Assembly: GCA_902651635.1 (NCBI GenBank)
Contig: CACRSC010000039.1
Coordinates: 74,797 to 138,796 of the forward strand
Direction: 5' to 3'
Length of the DNA stretch: 64,000 nt
DNA from: Mastigamoeba balamuthi
Taxonomy: Eukaryota > Evosea > Mastigamoebida > Mastigamoebidae
Position numbers and translations under genes: made by a program. The notes under the pieces are model-generated. The model saw nothing but the letters and a program-made list of their open reading frames with translations. It had not been told where the DNA came from and did no database searches. Shown here in pieces: positions 32,991 through 44,936 of the stretch (within the stretch, counting starts at the first letter, position 1; each line of letters opens with the position of its first letter).

Positions 32991-35900
32991 TCACAGCTCG
33001 GGGGGCTTGTCGGGCATCATCTGGCTGCTGTGCGGCGTGTTGGTCAGCAGCCCGATCGACGCCCCGGCCCCCGTGGGCCCCGTGAGCAGCCCCGCGACGG
33101 GCTGCGAGGCGGGCAGGAAGAGGTCGTGCCGCTGCCCGCTGTAGTCGGCCCACACCTTGCTCTGCGCCAGCCGCGCCCGCAGCGCCTCGCCGTGCAGCGC
33201 GTCGGCCCCGGCGGCCTGCAGCCCCGAGACGAGCCGCGCCTTGACCTCGGACGCGTCGGCGCCCAGCGCAAAGTCGTGGCGGCCCTCGAGGACGCCCAGC
33301 ATCTCGTCGAGCACCTGCGGCGCCGCCAGCAGCTGCGCCACGAGGCACGCAGACTCGCGGCACGCGTTCTTGGCGAACATGCGCTCGATGCCCTGCACGG
33401 CGGCCGCGGGGGCCACGCGCAGGGCCTCGCCGGCCATCGCGCGGACGGCGTTGGGGACCGCGGCCGCGGCCTCGACGCAGAGCTGGCTCGAGAGCAGGAT
33501 GGCGACGACGGCCACGCAGGTCGGGTGGCGCCGCGGCAGCGACGCGCTGTCGAGCTGCGTCAGGAGCTTGGCCAGGTGGCCCGTCTTGGCCGCGTGGTCG
33601 CACACGGGCGCGTTGGCCGCCAGGAACGCCTGCGCGACGCTGCTCACGTACCGCAGCTGCTCCTCCGACTCGGCGCTGCCCCCGTCCTTGGCCACCACGT
33701 TGTACAGCTCCACGTCTGCGCGGCACGGTTGCAGCGTCAGTGGGGGCGTGTTTTGCCGAGAGGGCTGCCTCTGAAATCGATGCCACAATTTCGCGACATC
33801 AATTGCTCTGTGAATGGCGGCAGCCAACACATAAAGCCCCGACAACACTCGAATGTGTGCAAACGGCGAACGCGCAAGTGGGGCAGCGGCTCTGAGGACG
33901 CCAGCCGTCTTTGCAAAATAGGAGAGCAGGACAGAGCAGTAGTGGCCGGGAGACATCCGCCGCTAGCAAAGCAAGGCACCGGGGGAGCAGCGGCACACAA
34001 GAAGGGCGGAAGGGGCGGCACAGGGCGGGCGTACACTTAGTGAGGACGGCCTCGGCGAACTCCTTGGGGTTGCGGAGGGCCCAGGTGGGCTGCTTGAGGA
34101 AGAGGCGCGTGTAGACGCCGCCGATGGTGGGCTCGTTCTTGAGCTCGTCGTAGACCACCGCAAAGTCGTCGGGCAGCGCCCACTTCTCTGCGCGGTTGCG
34201 CCGCTGGCGCTCGTAGAGGTCCGCTGCCAGGCGGTCCAGCGCCTCGCGCAGCTGCGCGCGCGTGTTGTTGTTCCAGATGAGCTCGGGGTTCTCGTGCGTG
34301 GCCTCGAACATGTGCACCGCGGCCTCGGCGTCCTGCCGCATGGCGCTCAGGAACGCCGGCGGCGCCAGCCGCGCAAACAGTATGTGCACGCGGCTGCCGT
34401 GCGCCAGGTCCGCGCTCATCTGAGCACGCAAGCCACGCCGTCAGAACCGCACCACGGCGCTGCCTGGCATCCCGTGCGGTGCGACGAGACCGCCGACGAG
34501 GGGAAAAAACAAAGTGCTAGTTTGCGCACAGCCCCAGTGTGGCGACCCACCAAATGCGCGCACACGCGAGGGGACACACAGCACCAGCAAACACTCACGC
34601 CCATCACAGGCAAAGCGCAGGGGCTGCGCAGAGGCCTCGACGCCGACACAGCGCACGCGCGAGCAACCGCAGAGCTCAGAGGGCAAAGGCGTCGAGGCCA
34701 CACAGGTCCCCCGCGAGGGAGGGCAAGACGACACGGGCGGGCGCACCTTAGCGATGGCGAGGGCGCTGTGGACGCGCGGGGTGATCTCGGCGCCCCGCTC
34801 GGTGGCGCTGGCGAAGACCTTGAGGAGGTAGAGCAGCCCGCCCTGCGCGAGCGCGCTGGCGACGAGCTTCGAGTTGCCCAGCATCGAGCTGATGACCGCG
34901 TTGGCGAGCTCCACCGTCTGCGCGCCCCCGGGCGCCGCGTGCAGCGCGGGGAAGAGGTGCCCCGTGGCGCCCGACTCGGCGATGGCGTCGAGGCAGTCGT
35001 TGTTCTTGGTCAGCAGCGCCAGCACCTCGAGCACCGCGCGCGCCGTGCCCACGTGCGCCGCGTCGCACGCGGGCCCCAGCACGCCGAGCACGGCGGCCGC
35101 GTCCTGCCTGTTGGCCAGCACGGCCTCGAGCCCCGCGTTGGCCCGCAGCAGGTTGCGCAGCGCCTCGGCGGCCATCTGCACGCGCTGCCAGCGCTCCTCC
35201 TCGGGCTGCTGCGCGTCCTCGGGGGCGGGCGCCTGGGCGGCGAGCAGGTAGGCGACGAGGTCCTTGCAGAAGCGCTTGGGGTCCGGGAGGCCCGTGTGCG
35301 AGCGCAGCTGCTCGTTGAAGACGCGCACGTAGACGCCGCCGATCTGCAGCTCGCGGGCCAGCGTCTGGAAGACGAACGACCGGGCCTTGTTGGGGCCCTC
35401 GTCGTCGCCCAGGGCGCCGGCGCCGCCGTCGACGCCGTCGATGCCGTCCGAGGCGAGCACGGCGCCCGAGCTGAACGCGGGCACGTTGTGCTCGATCCAC
35501 GCGAGGACCTCGGCCCTGCAGGCGACGTTCCAGATGAGCAGCGGCGTCTCGATCTCGCTGTTGAGGTCGCGCAGCACGAGCGCCGTCTGGCGGCGGCCCA
35601 GCAGGTCGGCCATGCCCTGCGAGACGAGCGCGCGCGCGCAGAGCCGCACGGCGGGGTCCGGGACGACCGCGGNGCGGCCGCGTCCTGCCTGTTGGCCAGC
35701 ACGGCCTCGAGCCCCGCGTTGGCCCGCAGCAGGTTGCGCAGCGCCTCGGCGGCCATCTGCACGCGCTGCCAGCGCTCCTCCTCGGGCTGCTGCGCGTCCT
35801 CGGGGGCGGGCGCCTGGGCGGCGAGCAGGTAGGCGACGAGGTCCTTGCAGAAGCGCTTGGGGTCCGGGAGGCCCGTGTGCGAGCGCAGCTGCTCGTTGAA

Positions 35901-38900
35901 GACGCGCACGTAGACGCCGCCGATCTGCAGCTCGCGGGCCAGCGTCTGGAAGACGAACGACCGGGCCTTGTTGGGGCCCTCGTCGTCGCCCAGGGCGCCG
36001 GCGCCGCCGTCGACGCCGTCGATGCCGTCCGAGGCGAGCACGGCGCCCGAGCTGAACGCGGGCACGTTGTGCTCGATCCACGCGAGGACCTCGGCCCTGC
36101 AGGCGACGTTCCAGATGAGCAGCGGCGTCTCGATCTCGCTGTTGAGGTCGCGCAGCACGAGCGCCGTCTGGCGGCGGCCCAGCAGGTCGGCCATGCCCTG
36201 CGAGACGAGCGCGCGCGCGCAGAGCCGCACGGCGGGGTCCGGGACGACCGCGGGGTCGCCGCCGGCGCAGCGCGCGATGGCGAGGACGGCGAGGCCCGCG
36301 TGCACGTTGAGCGCGTGCTGCGTGTTGGCCTCGGACGTGTCGACGCCGCTGCTGACGGCGCTCTCGAGCGTGTAGTCGTACTTGAAGAGCCGCGGGACGA
36401 GCGCGTGCAGCACGTAGAGCCTGTGCATCGTGGCCTGCAGGCGCGCGTCGAGCGCGAAGCAGCAGACGCACTCGAGGGCGCTCTCGACGACGCGCGGCAG
36501 GTGCGCGAGCGCCAGGCAGCGCACGACGCTGCGCACGACCTCCGAGAGGCCCTCGACGATGCGCGCGCGGCACTCCTCAAAGGCGGCCGCCGCCGCGAAG
36601 GTCAGCATGATGCGCGAGGCCGCCAGCGCCTCGTCGTCGGCGTCGGTGCTGTCGGGCATGACGTGCTCGACGCAGCGCTGCAGCGCGAGGCCGAGGGTGT
36701 CGAGGCCGCCCTGGCGCCGCAGCTCCTCGACGTTGAGCCCCGACGACTGCACGGTGCAGTAGCAGAGCTCGCTGCAGAGCGCCAGCATCGGGCGGTCGTC
36801 GGCCTCGACGGCGGCGCCGAGCGTCTCGACGAGCAGCGCGTAGCCCGCGTACTTGAACGGCGAGAGCTCCTTGCGGAAGCGCCGGTAGAGTATCGCCTGC
36901 GCGCGCATGAGCAGCTCGCACTTGGCGCGGCCCTGCAGCGCGCCCGTCGACTGCGAGAGCGTGTTGTAGGCCTCGAGGATCTTGTCGAAGACCGCGCGGC
37001 CCTCGGGGTTCTTGTCCGGGTGGTACTCGCGCGCGAGCTTGAAGTAGGCGCGGCGCAGCTCGTCGTCGCGGAAGCCGGGCTTGATGCCCAGCGTCCTGCA
37101 GGCCTCCTCCTCGCTCATCGCGGGCTTGGCCGAGCCGGCGTCGGCCTCGCGCGCCCAGCCGCTGAGCGCCGACTGCACAAACTCGACCTCGTCGTCGACG
37201 GGCCACTCGGGGAAGCGCTGCTCGTCGCAGAAGTTGCGCAGGTAGAAGCGGTAGCAGAAGAGCTCGTGCTCGAGCTGCTTGTAGACGACGGGCGCGATGG
37301 GCACGTACTGGTAGACGGCCTTGGGGTTGACCGAGAGCCGCTGCGGGAAGTTGCCGACGTGCGCGGCGATCTTGTCGACCATGAACGCGCGCATGTCCGA
37401 GTTCCAGATGGACTCGGGCGTGTCGTAGTTGCCCAGCAGCACCTGCGCAAACTCCTCGAGCGCGTGGCGCTCCATGTGGTAGAGCATCGCCGACGGCAGC
37501 AGCGCGCCGAGGATCGACCTGCGCGGCATCTCGCCCTGGACGGCCTCGTCCTCGCCAAAGTGCTGCTGCAGGTGCGTGGCCTTGAGGAAGTTGACCGTGC
37601 TGATCACGTTGGAGCCGCCGTACATGCACGCGAAGTAGAAGACGCCCGTCAGGTAGAGCTTGGGCATCGCCGCCGCGTTGTCCTCGAGCACGACCGTCAG
37701 CAGCGCGGCCGTCTTCTCGACGAGCACGGGGTGGAACGTCAGCAGCACCTGCACGAGGTGCGGCAGCAGCGCGGGGCTCGAGAGCTGCCGCTTGGGCCGC
37801 GGCACGGGCCGGATGANGGTGCGCGAGCGCCAGGCAGCGCACGACGCTGCGCACGACCTCCGAGAGGCCCTCGACGATGCGCGCGCGGCACTCCTCAAAG
37901 GCGGCCGCCGCCGCGAAGGTCAGCATGATGCGCGAGGCCGCCAGCGCCTCGTCGTCGGCGTCGGTGCTGTCGGGCATGACGTGCTCGACGCAGCGCTGCA
38001 GCGCGAGGCCGAGCGTGTCGAGGCCGCCCTGGCGCCGCAGCTCCTCGACGTTGAGCCCCGACGACTGCACGGTGCAGTAGCAGAGCTCGCTGCAGAGCGC
38101 CAGCATCGGGCGGTCGTCGGCCTCGACGGCGGCGCCGAGCGTCTCGACGAGCAGCGCGTAGCCCGCGTACTTGAACGGCGAGAGCTCCTTGCGGAAGCGC
38201 CGGTAGAGTATCGCCTGCGCGCGCATGAGCAGCTCGCACTTGGCGCGGCCCTGCAGCGCGCCCGTCGACTGCGAGAGCGTGTTGTAGGCCTCGAGGATCT
38301 TGTCGAAGACCGCGCGGCCCTCGGGGTTCTTGTCCGGGTGGTACTCGCGCGCGAGCTTGAAGTAGGCGCGGCGCAGCTCGTCGTCGCGGAAGCCGGGCTT
38401 GATGCCCAGCGTCCTGCAGGCCTCCTCCTCGCTCATCGCGGGCTTGGCCGAGCCGGCGTCGGCCTCGCGCGCCCAGCCGCTGAGCGCCGACTGCACAAAC
38501 TCGACCTCGTCGTCGACGGGCCACTCGGGGAAGCGCTGCTCGTCGCAGAAGTTGCGCAGGTAGAAGCGGTAGCAGAAGAGCTCGTGCTCGAGCTGCTTGT
38601 AGACGACGGGCGCGATGGGCACGTACTGGTAGACGGCCTTGGGGTTGACCGAGAGCCGCTGCGGGAAGTTGCCGACGTGCGCGGCGATCTTGTCGACCAT
38701 GAACGCGCGCATGTCCGAGTTCCAGATGGACTCGGGCGTGTCGTAGTTGCCCAGCAGCACCTGCGCAAACTCCTCGAGCGCGTGGCGCTCCATGTGGTAG
38801 AGCATCGCCGACGGCAGCAGCGCGCCGAGGATCGACCTGCGCGGCATCTCGCCCTGGACGGCCTCGTCCTCGCCAAAGTGCTGCTGCAGGTGCGTGGCCT

Positions 38901-41900
38901 TGAGGAAGTTGACCGTGCTGATCACGTTGGAGCCGCCGTACATGCACGCGAAGTAGAAGACGCCCGTCAGGTAGAGCTTGGGCATCGCCGCCGCGTTGTC
39001 CTCGAGCACGACCGTCAGCAGCGCGGCCGTCTTCTCGACGAGCACGGGGTGGAACGTCAGCAGCACCTGCACGAGGTGCGGCAGCAGCGCGGGGCTCGAG
39101 AGCTGCCGCTTGGGCCGCGGCACGGGCCGGATGATGCCGCCGTCGGCGTCGCGGATCGGGTAGAGCTTGCAGAGCTTGTACATGACGTCGAGCACCAGCG
39201 TCGCCAGCTCGACGCTCGTCAGCAGCGCGTTGCCCGTCGCCATCAGCGCCCAGCGCAGCTGCGGCACGTCGCGCAGCGCGCGCCAGTCCTCCATGCCCTG
39301 CGCCCAGACGAGCGTCGCGGGGCCCACGTCGCCGCTGGCCCAGAGCTCGCGCAGCTCGACGAGGTTCTTGGGCCCCACGCGCTCCTTCTCGCCCGTCTCG
39401 GCCGACGCGCGGCTGTAGAACCACTCGCCCTCGGCCCTGCCGGCGCCGGCCGTGATGAGGTTCGAGGCCGCGGGCGCCACGACGTGGTCAAAGTTGAAGT
39501 GCACGAGCGTCAGCAGGTCGACGAGCACCGCGACGCCGCCGCAGTCGATGAAGCGCTTGGCGTTGTCCTCGCGCACGAGCAGCGCGTAGACGAGCTGCAG
39601 CAGCCGGTCGCGCACGAGCCTGTCGGTCGCGCGCCGCAGCATCTCGACGACGTGGGCCACGTCGCGGAAGCCGCCGACCTCCTTGTGGTAGTAGCGGTAG
39701 ACGACCGTCAGCGCCTGCACGCAGAGCGCCACGAGCTCGCCGTCGCGCTCGAGCAGGCACCTGTGGAACAGCATGTCGAAGAACTCGGCGGGGTTGTGCA
39801 GCGGCGGCGCCTTGGCCCCGGGCGCCGGCGGGTTGAGCAGCAGGCGGATGTAGTAGCCGCCGACGTTGAGCTCGCGCGAGAGGCACTCGTAGGGCACGAT
39901 GAACTCGCCGTGGTTCCACGAGACCAGCGCGCCGCCCGAGGCCAGCTCCTGCTCCTGCCGGAACGCGCGCAGCTCGCCCTCGAGCGCCTCGCGCAGCTCC
40001 TCGCGCGTGTGGTTGTTCCACACGAGGTCCGCCCGCGCGTGGTCCTGGCGCACCTGGTACATCAGCATCGCCCAGTTGCGCTGCGCCCCGGCCCACGCGG
40101 CGGCCCTCCGCGGCCGCGGGTTCGCCGGCGGCCGCTTGGGGTACTGGTGCGAGCGCCACTGGTCCCAGAGGTTCGCCACGACGCCCTTGCCGCCCTCGGC
40201 CGCCGCCTGCCGCGCCCTGGCGTCGCCCGGCGACGACGCGGCGGCCGCGGCGCTCTGCTCGGCCGGCGGCGCCTCGGTGCTGTCGAGGTACGCGGCGAGC
40301 GCCGGGGGCAGCGCGCGGGACAGCATGCTCTCGGCCTCGGGGCAGCCCGAGACCCAGAGCGCGACGAGGCGCGTGCTGAGCTCCTTGAAGAGCGCCTGGC
40401 GCTGCGTCGCGCACTTGGCAAAGAAGGCCGCGTGCAGGTGCTTGAGCGTCGCGCCCTCGACGAGCGCCGAGAGCTGCATGCGGCGCACGACGTCCTCGAT
40501 GCCGCCGCCCTCCTCGACGATGGCGCGCATGATCATGCCGGCGCCGCGCACGACGCTGAGGCAGTGCTGCTCGTGGAAGAGCTTGAAGAGCTCGCGGCCC
40601 AGCGCGGCGACCTGCGCCAGCACGTCGTCGAACTGCGCGGCGTCGGTCGAGGCCGCGTAGGGCTCGCAGAGCACGTACGTCAGGATGTCGACGCAGCCCG
40701 CGATCACCAGCGGCGACGTGCCGCGCGTGACGTGCTGCGCGAACATCGACATGAACGCGCGCACGAGCGTCGCGCTGCCGAGCAGCAGCCGCTTGTTCGA
40801 GTCCTCTGTCGTGCGCGCGTTGGTCGGCGCGTCGGGCGGCAGCCGCGGGTCGGGCGGCGGCAGCTCGAAGAGCGGGACCATCAGCGAGGCCATCACCTCG
40901 AGCGACGCCAGCACGCACACGTCGTCGGCGCTCGCCAGGCCCTGCGCCACGACCCCCATCACGCGCTCCCGCAGGTCCGCGCTGTCGCTGAACGCCTCAA
41001 ACACCGCCCGCACGGCCACCAGCCGCCGCATCGCGTGCAGCACCTGCACGAGTATCGGCGACTTGCGGCCCGGGGGCGACGCCGCCGCCGAGGAGCCCGA
41101 GCCCGAGTTGGCGTTGGCGAGGATGTTGAGCATCGCCTGGACGCAGACGCGCGGCTGGCGGTTGGCCTCGACGTGCAGGGGGCCGCTGTAGGGCACGTTG
41201 GCGTTGAACATCTCGACGAGCATCGCAAAGTACGGCGCGTCGTCGCCCACGTGCGCCTCGGGCACGTACGACGACAGCGCCTTGACAATCTGCGCCTCCA
41301 TGCTCGCGTCCAGCGGCACCCCGATCGGCGTCATCCGCAGCCCGCGCCGCAGCTGTATCGCCAGCACCAGCGCGTCCTGCCATCACGTAAAAAACCGATC
41401 AGAAACGCTGCGACAGCGGCAAGAGCGGCCACGAAATCAATTGGAAATGCCGCCAAAGAACCGCCAGAAGACGGGGAAAACCCGTTCGGAAGCGCGCAGA
41501 ACTGCTCGTCAAAGGTCACAGGGGAAAAGCCAATTGAAACCCGACGAGGGCAAAGAACCGCCAGAAGACGGATAAAAACCCGTTCAGAAGAACACAGAAC
41601 TGCTCACCAAAGGACCGCGGGGGGAAAGCCAGTTGAAACACGACGAGAGAACCGGCCACAAGAAAAGGGGGACCGAGGGCGGACGGACCTTGTTGCCGGT
41701 GGCGCGGGTGCAGTCGATGAGGCAGGCGAGGAGGGACTCGCGGCTGCTGGACGAGTAGGCGCCGCTGGTGCCGTCGCGGTAGTGGACGCTGAAGGCCTGC
41801 GGGTCGTCGGGCGGCCTGACGACGTAGCTGACGCTGACGAGCGGCCGCATCGTGACGACCGCGTACGTCGTGGGGTTGCGCTCGACGAGCCACTTGTCGC

Positions 41901-43097
41901 TGAGCGTGAGGATGCGCTGGGCGGGCTCCGCGTGCCGGGCGGGCGTGTGCTTGAGGACGTTGAACTTGCCCACCGTGTTGAAGACGCTGTCGTCCTCGAG
42001 CGTCTCCATCACCTGCGCGATGTGCTCGCGCGGCACCGCGGCCCCGGCGCCGTCCTTGCCGCCCGGCCCGATGCGCACGCCCAGGCTCTGCATCGCCGTC
42101 AGCTGCACCAGCGCCAGCAGGTCCTCCCGCTGCTCGCACGTGAACATGTACACCCGCTTGTCCAGCCTCCCGTCTGCCCCGATGAGTCATAGATATCAGA
42201 ACCAGAACCCGAAATCAGGGGAAATCCAGAATTCCACAGGAAGATCCCCGGCGAAGAAATCGTGACGTGGCACGTACAGATGAGGACGAAGCCGCCGGCG
42301 ACGTCGGTGATGGGGAGGAGCTTCTCGATGTAGTGGTAGTAGTAGGTGGCCATGGGGGCGCCGGTGATGGCGTTGACCTGGCAGAGCGCCCAGGGGTACA
42401 GCGCCAGCGTCACGTCCTTGCGCTCGCCGCTCCGCTTGAGCTTCTTGGCCAGGAACGTCCGCACCGCCTCGGTCTTGCCCCTGCGGTGCCCCACCGTCAG
42501 TCAGGATTCGCAAATCAGGGAATCATGGAATCAGAAAAAAACAGAAAAGATCGATAAGCCCCGGGCGGAAAATCACTCTGGCGGAACTGGGCCTGCAGAT
42601 GTGATTTTTGGGTGCCAAATCGCCTTGATTCAAGGGGAAAATCGACTTTGGGGGAAAATCCGACCCTGCTGTCCCCCCACACACGCCCGCCCAACGCCCA
42701 AACCGCCCAAGAGAACAGGAAACAGAGGAGGCCCGGCGCGCCTGGCCCTGTGGAGCGCCTGGAGGAGGTCGCAGAGGAGGTAGGCCCTGCTGGCGGTGGA
42801 GAAGGTCATCTTGTCGGCCCTGCCGCTGGCCTTGCGGAAGGCGAACGCGAACTCGGCGTCGCTCTTGGGGTCGGGCGTGGCGCCGACGATGTCCTTGACG
42901 TCCCACGAGTTGGTGACCTCGAGCGTGGCGGGGTTGAGGGTGACGACGGCGCTGGGCGTGATGCAGAAGGCGCGGTTGTACTTGCCGTGCCACGAGTGCT
43001 TGCGGAGGAAGTAGCGGCTGACGATCGAGTTGAGGATGGCGCTGTTGGCCTCGCCGCGCTGCGGGATGATGTCGTCGGCCCCGCTGCTGTCGCCCAT
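32991..43097 (-). CDS. rme8: RME-8/DNAJC13 endosomal J-domain protein
   Basis: Endosomal Hsc70 co-chaperone acting with sorting nexins and WASH in retromer recycling (family knowledge). Minus-strand exons: 42724-43097, 42278-42480, 41689-42173, 34747-41376, 34035-34419, 32991-33715. Exon 4 contains two unmerged contig overlaps (35093-35673 and 36500-37817). Removing one copy of each leaves a frame of 2,300 residues, close to the roughly 2,240 of animal RME-8. Features in order: N-terminal PH-like region (SRYFLRKHSWHGKY), first IWN repeat near 806 (here VWN), GYF-type domain near 1000-1065 (EGEWFY, WASGDVGP), second IWN near 1236, J domain near 1336-1390 with HPD, IWN repeats near 1670 and 1977. 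Start ATG 43097 precedes GDSSGADD. Read literally, the assembly shows two J domains and broken frames, which I regard as artefact. Confidence 0.9.
35093..35672 (+). repeat. 580-bp contig-end duplicate (partner 35674-36253)
   Basis: Bases 35093-35672 match 35674-36253 over the full 580 bases, from GCGGCCGCGTCC to CGACCGCGG. The copies are separated by a single N at 35673. They lie inside the third IWN region of RME-8, and the frame fails at the N. Confidence 0.9.
35673..35673. other. Single N at contig join
   Basis: One N between the two 580-bp copies. It marks a scaffold join rather than an ambiguous base call. Confidence 0.9.
36500..37816 (+). repeat. 1317-bp contig-end duplicate (partner 37818-39134)
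   Basis: Bases 36500-37816 match 37818-39134 over 1317 bases from GGTGCGCGAGCGCC to GGGCCGGATGA. I found one substitution (GAGGGTGTCG versus GAGCGTGTCG near 36694/38012, synonymous). The copies are separated by one N at 37817. The block includes the J domain and one IWN repeat. Confidence 0.9.
37817..37817. other. Single N at contig join
   Basis: One N between the two 1317-bp copies. The RME-8 frame is lost across it and restored when one copy is removed. Confidence 0.9.
41455..41648 (+). repeat. Two 97-bp tandem units inside an RME-8 intron
   Basis: Units start at 41455 and 41552 with AAAGAACCGCCAGAAGACGG and end with a CAATTGAAAC or CAGTTGAAAC block followed by GACGAG. They are imperfect copies inside the 312-nt intron 41377-41688. 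Confidence 0.7.
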
Positions 43098-43676
43098 TCT
43101 CGCGGACCTCGCGACCACGGGGCGGCGCTGGGCTCGGGTTGGCTCTGGCTCTGGGCTCCGCTGCTGCTGCTGCTGCTGCGCTGAACACACGCGAGCAGAA
43201 GAACGGTGTGGGATGCCGAATATCTCGGCGCTGATTCAAATATCTCCCCCGTACAAAATATCATCCGATCGGGATTCTCGCGTAAAAGCGATGATGACAT
43301 CCCGAAGAGGCCAGCCCATGCTCGCTCCCCGGCCAGATGAGACAAACAGAGGAGTGGCAAGAGAGCGAGCTCCGATGACGAAATATGCCGAAGACAACGA
43401 CCAGTGGCAACAGGAGGATGACGGCCTTGCATTAGGGAATGCAGGGCGCAAGCCTCGATGAGGGGGAGGGAACAGCAGCAAGGGATGCGAGTGCGTTGGC
43501 TCTATTAACCAGAAATAAGGGATGACACTCACAAGGGGGCCAAACGCGGGCCATGGTAGGAAGTGGGCCCAAAACAACAGAACGGAGAATTTCAATTGAA
43601 ATGGCTCGTTGCTGTTACTCGTTTTCGGGGTGATGCGCAAAAGTGAACTGTACTCATAATTGGTGGGGGTGTCCCC
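43098..43676 (+). other. Intergenic spacer
   Basis: Between the RME-8 start and the nitroreductase stop, both minus strand. It contains a CTG run just upstream of the RME-8 start (about 43160-43180) and probably its promoter. No gene recognised. Confidence 0.5.
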
Positions 43677-44936
43677 TCAGTTGGAATTGGAGACCCACGA
43701 GAACTTGTAGACGCAGTCCGGGGAGGGCTTGGCCACGGCGACGTCGGCGGGGGCGAGGACCTTCCAGGAGCCCCTGAGGCCGTGGGAGGCGAGGGTCTGC
43801 TCCCAGTGGCAGGCAGCGATGCCGCAGTCGTTGGATGCCAGGAGGGCGTAGACGGCCACGGCGCCCGGCACCGCGAAGAAGTGCCACACGCCGTCGCTCT
43901 CGCGCACCACGCGCCACGGCTGCCTGTTCAGCCCGCTGGGCGCGATCTGCACGGCCTCGGCGGCCTCGGCGAGGGCGGGGCAGCCCAGGGCGGGGAGGTC
44001 GAGGGGAGAGCCGTGGCGGTCGAAGAAGAGCTTGCTGAGCGGGTGGCGCGGCGTCCTGCCCGACTTGATGTCCACCATGTTGCCCAGCATCACAGCTGCG
44101 ATGCAGTGAGAGAGAGGGAGAGAGAGGATGCTGTCAGTGCGAACTGTCTGGCGGCTGTTGCGCAGAGGGTGCCTGTGTGAGAGTTGATGCAGCGGGGCAG
44201 CACTGACCTCTGTAGACAGAGTTGTCGTCGGCGGGGTAGCCCAGCGGCGACACCACAAACACCTTGTCGCCCGGGGCGAAGACGACGCCGGCGTCGGTGG
44301 CGGCCTTGTGGAAGAGGGCGCCGTTGAAGGAGCCCCCCAGCCAGCACGTGCACAGGCCCATGCGCACCGCCTCCAGCACCACCCGCTCAAACACCGCCCC
44401 AAAGTCCTCCAGCGCCTGCCCCTCCCGGAGCACCCCCACCGCGAAGCACTGCGCGGCCACAGGGCGGCACGGTCAGTCGGACAACTCCGCTCGGCCGGAT
44501 TCAAGTGAATCGAGTCTGCGAATGGCTGGCAAGGAGGAGGACGGACCTTTGCGCCCGAGACGAAGCCGTAGGTGCCCAGCTGCTGGCGCCCCGAGAGCGC
44601 GTCGCTGCGGACAAAGACGACGTCGACGCGGGAGCCCGCGATGGGCCCGGTGCGGACGGCGGGGTCGGCGGCGAAGCGCCTGAGGGCGTCGAGCTGGTCG
44701 TCCGAGGGGACGCGGTCGCTGTAGGAGCGCCAGCTGTGCCGCGCCCGCATGACGCCGATGGGGGCCACCCCGGCCAGGGGCCCCACCTCGGGCGCCCGCG
44801 CCCTCATGCGCACGCGCGAGCGGAGGAGCGCCACCGCCACCGCCAGCAGCGCCAGCGCGCAGGCCAGCGGCAGCAGTGCGAACGAGAGGGCGAGCGCTCC
44901 CGCGAGCGCTCCCAGCTTGGCCTTGCCTGTCGCCAT
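43677..44936 (-). CDS. Membrane-anchored nitroreductase-like flavoprotein
   Basis: Minus-strand exons: 44547-44936, 44208-44448, 43677-44095; 349 residues. Residues about 8-40 are a strongly hydrophobic segment, so the protein is probably tethered to a membrane. The rest fits the putative nitroreductase fold of the TM1586 type (PF14512-like): an N-terminal RHSWRSYSDR motif typical of FMN phosphate binding, LEAVRMGLCTCWLGGSF in the middle, and IAPSGLNRQPWRV, which resembles the SxxNxQPW flavin-site motif of nitroreductases. Substrates cannot be predicted; the family reduces nitro compounds or quinones using NAD(P)H and FMN. It is transcribed divergently from the D-lactate dehydrogenase. The region just upstream of its start is present twice (see repeat). 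Confidence 0.75.
   Translation of the reverse strand: MATGKAKLGALAGALALSFALLPLACALALLAVAVALLRSRVRMRARAPEVGPLAGVAPIGVMRARHSWRSYSDRVPSDDQLDALRRFAADPAVRTGPIAGSRVDVVFVRSDALSGRQQLGTYGFVSGAKVRPPPCQPFADSIHLNPAERSCPTDRAALWPRSASRWGCSGRGRRWRTLGRCLSGWCWRRCAWACARAGWGAPSTAPSSTRPPPTPASSSPRATRCLWCRRWATPPTTTLSTEVSAAPLHQLSHRHPLRNSRQTVRTDSILSLPLSHCIAAVMLGNMVDIKSGRTPRHPLSKLFFDRHGSPLDLPALGCPALAEAAEAVQIAPSGLNRQPWRVVRESDGVWHFFAVPGAVAVYALLASNDCGIAACHWEQTLASHGLRGSWKVLAPADVAVAKPSPDCVYKFSWVSNSN

Noticed and set aside
37115-37168. Second DnaJ domain in RME-8
   Set aside because: It is the same sequence as at about 38430 in a 1317-bp contig-end duplicate next to a single N.
37660-42192. 1,510-codon plus-strand open frame
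   Set aside because: It is antisense to RME-8, low in complexity (Arg/Ala/Val/Gly-rich) and runs through an N and a duplicated contig end. GC-rich codons leave few stops in the opposite strand.
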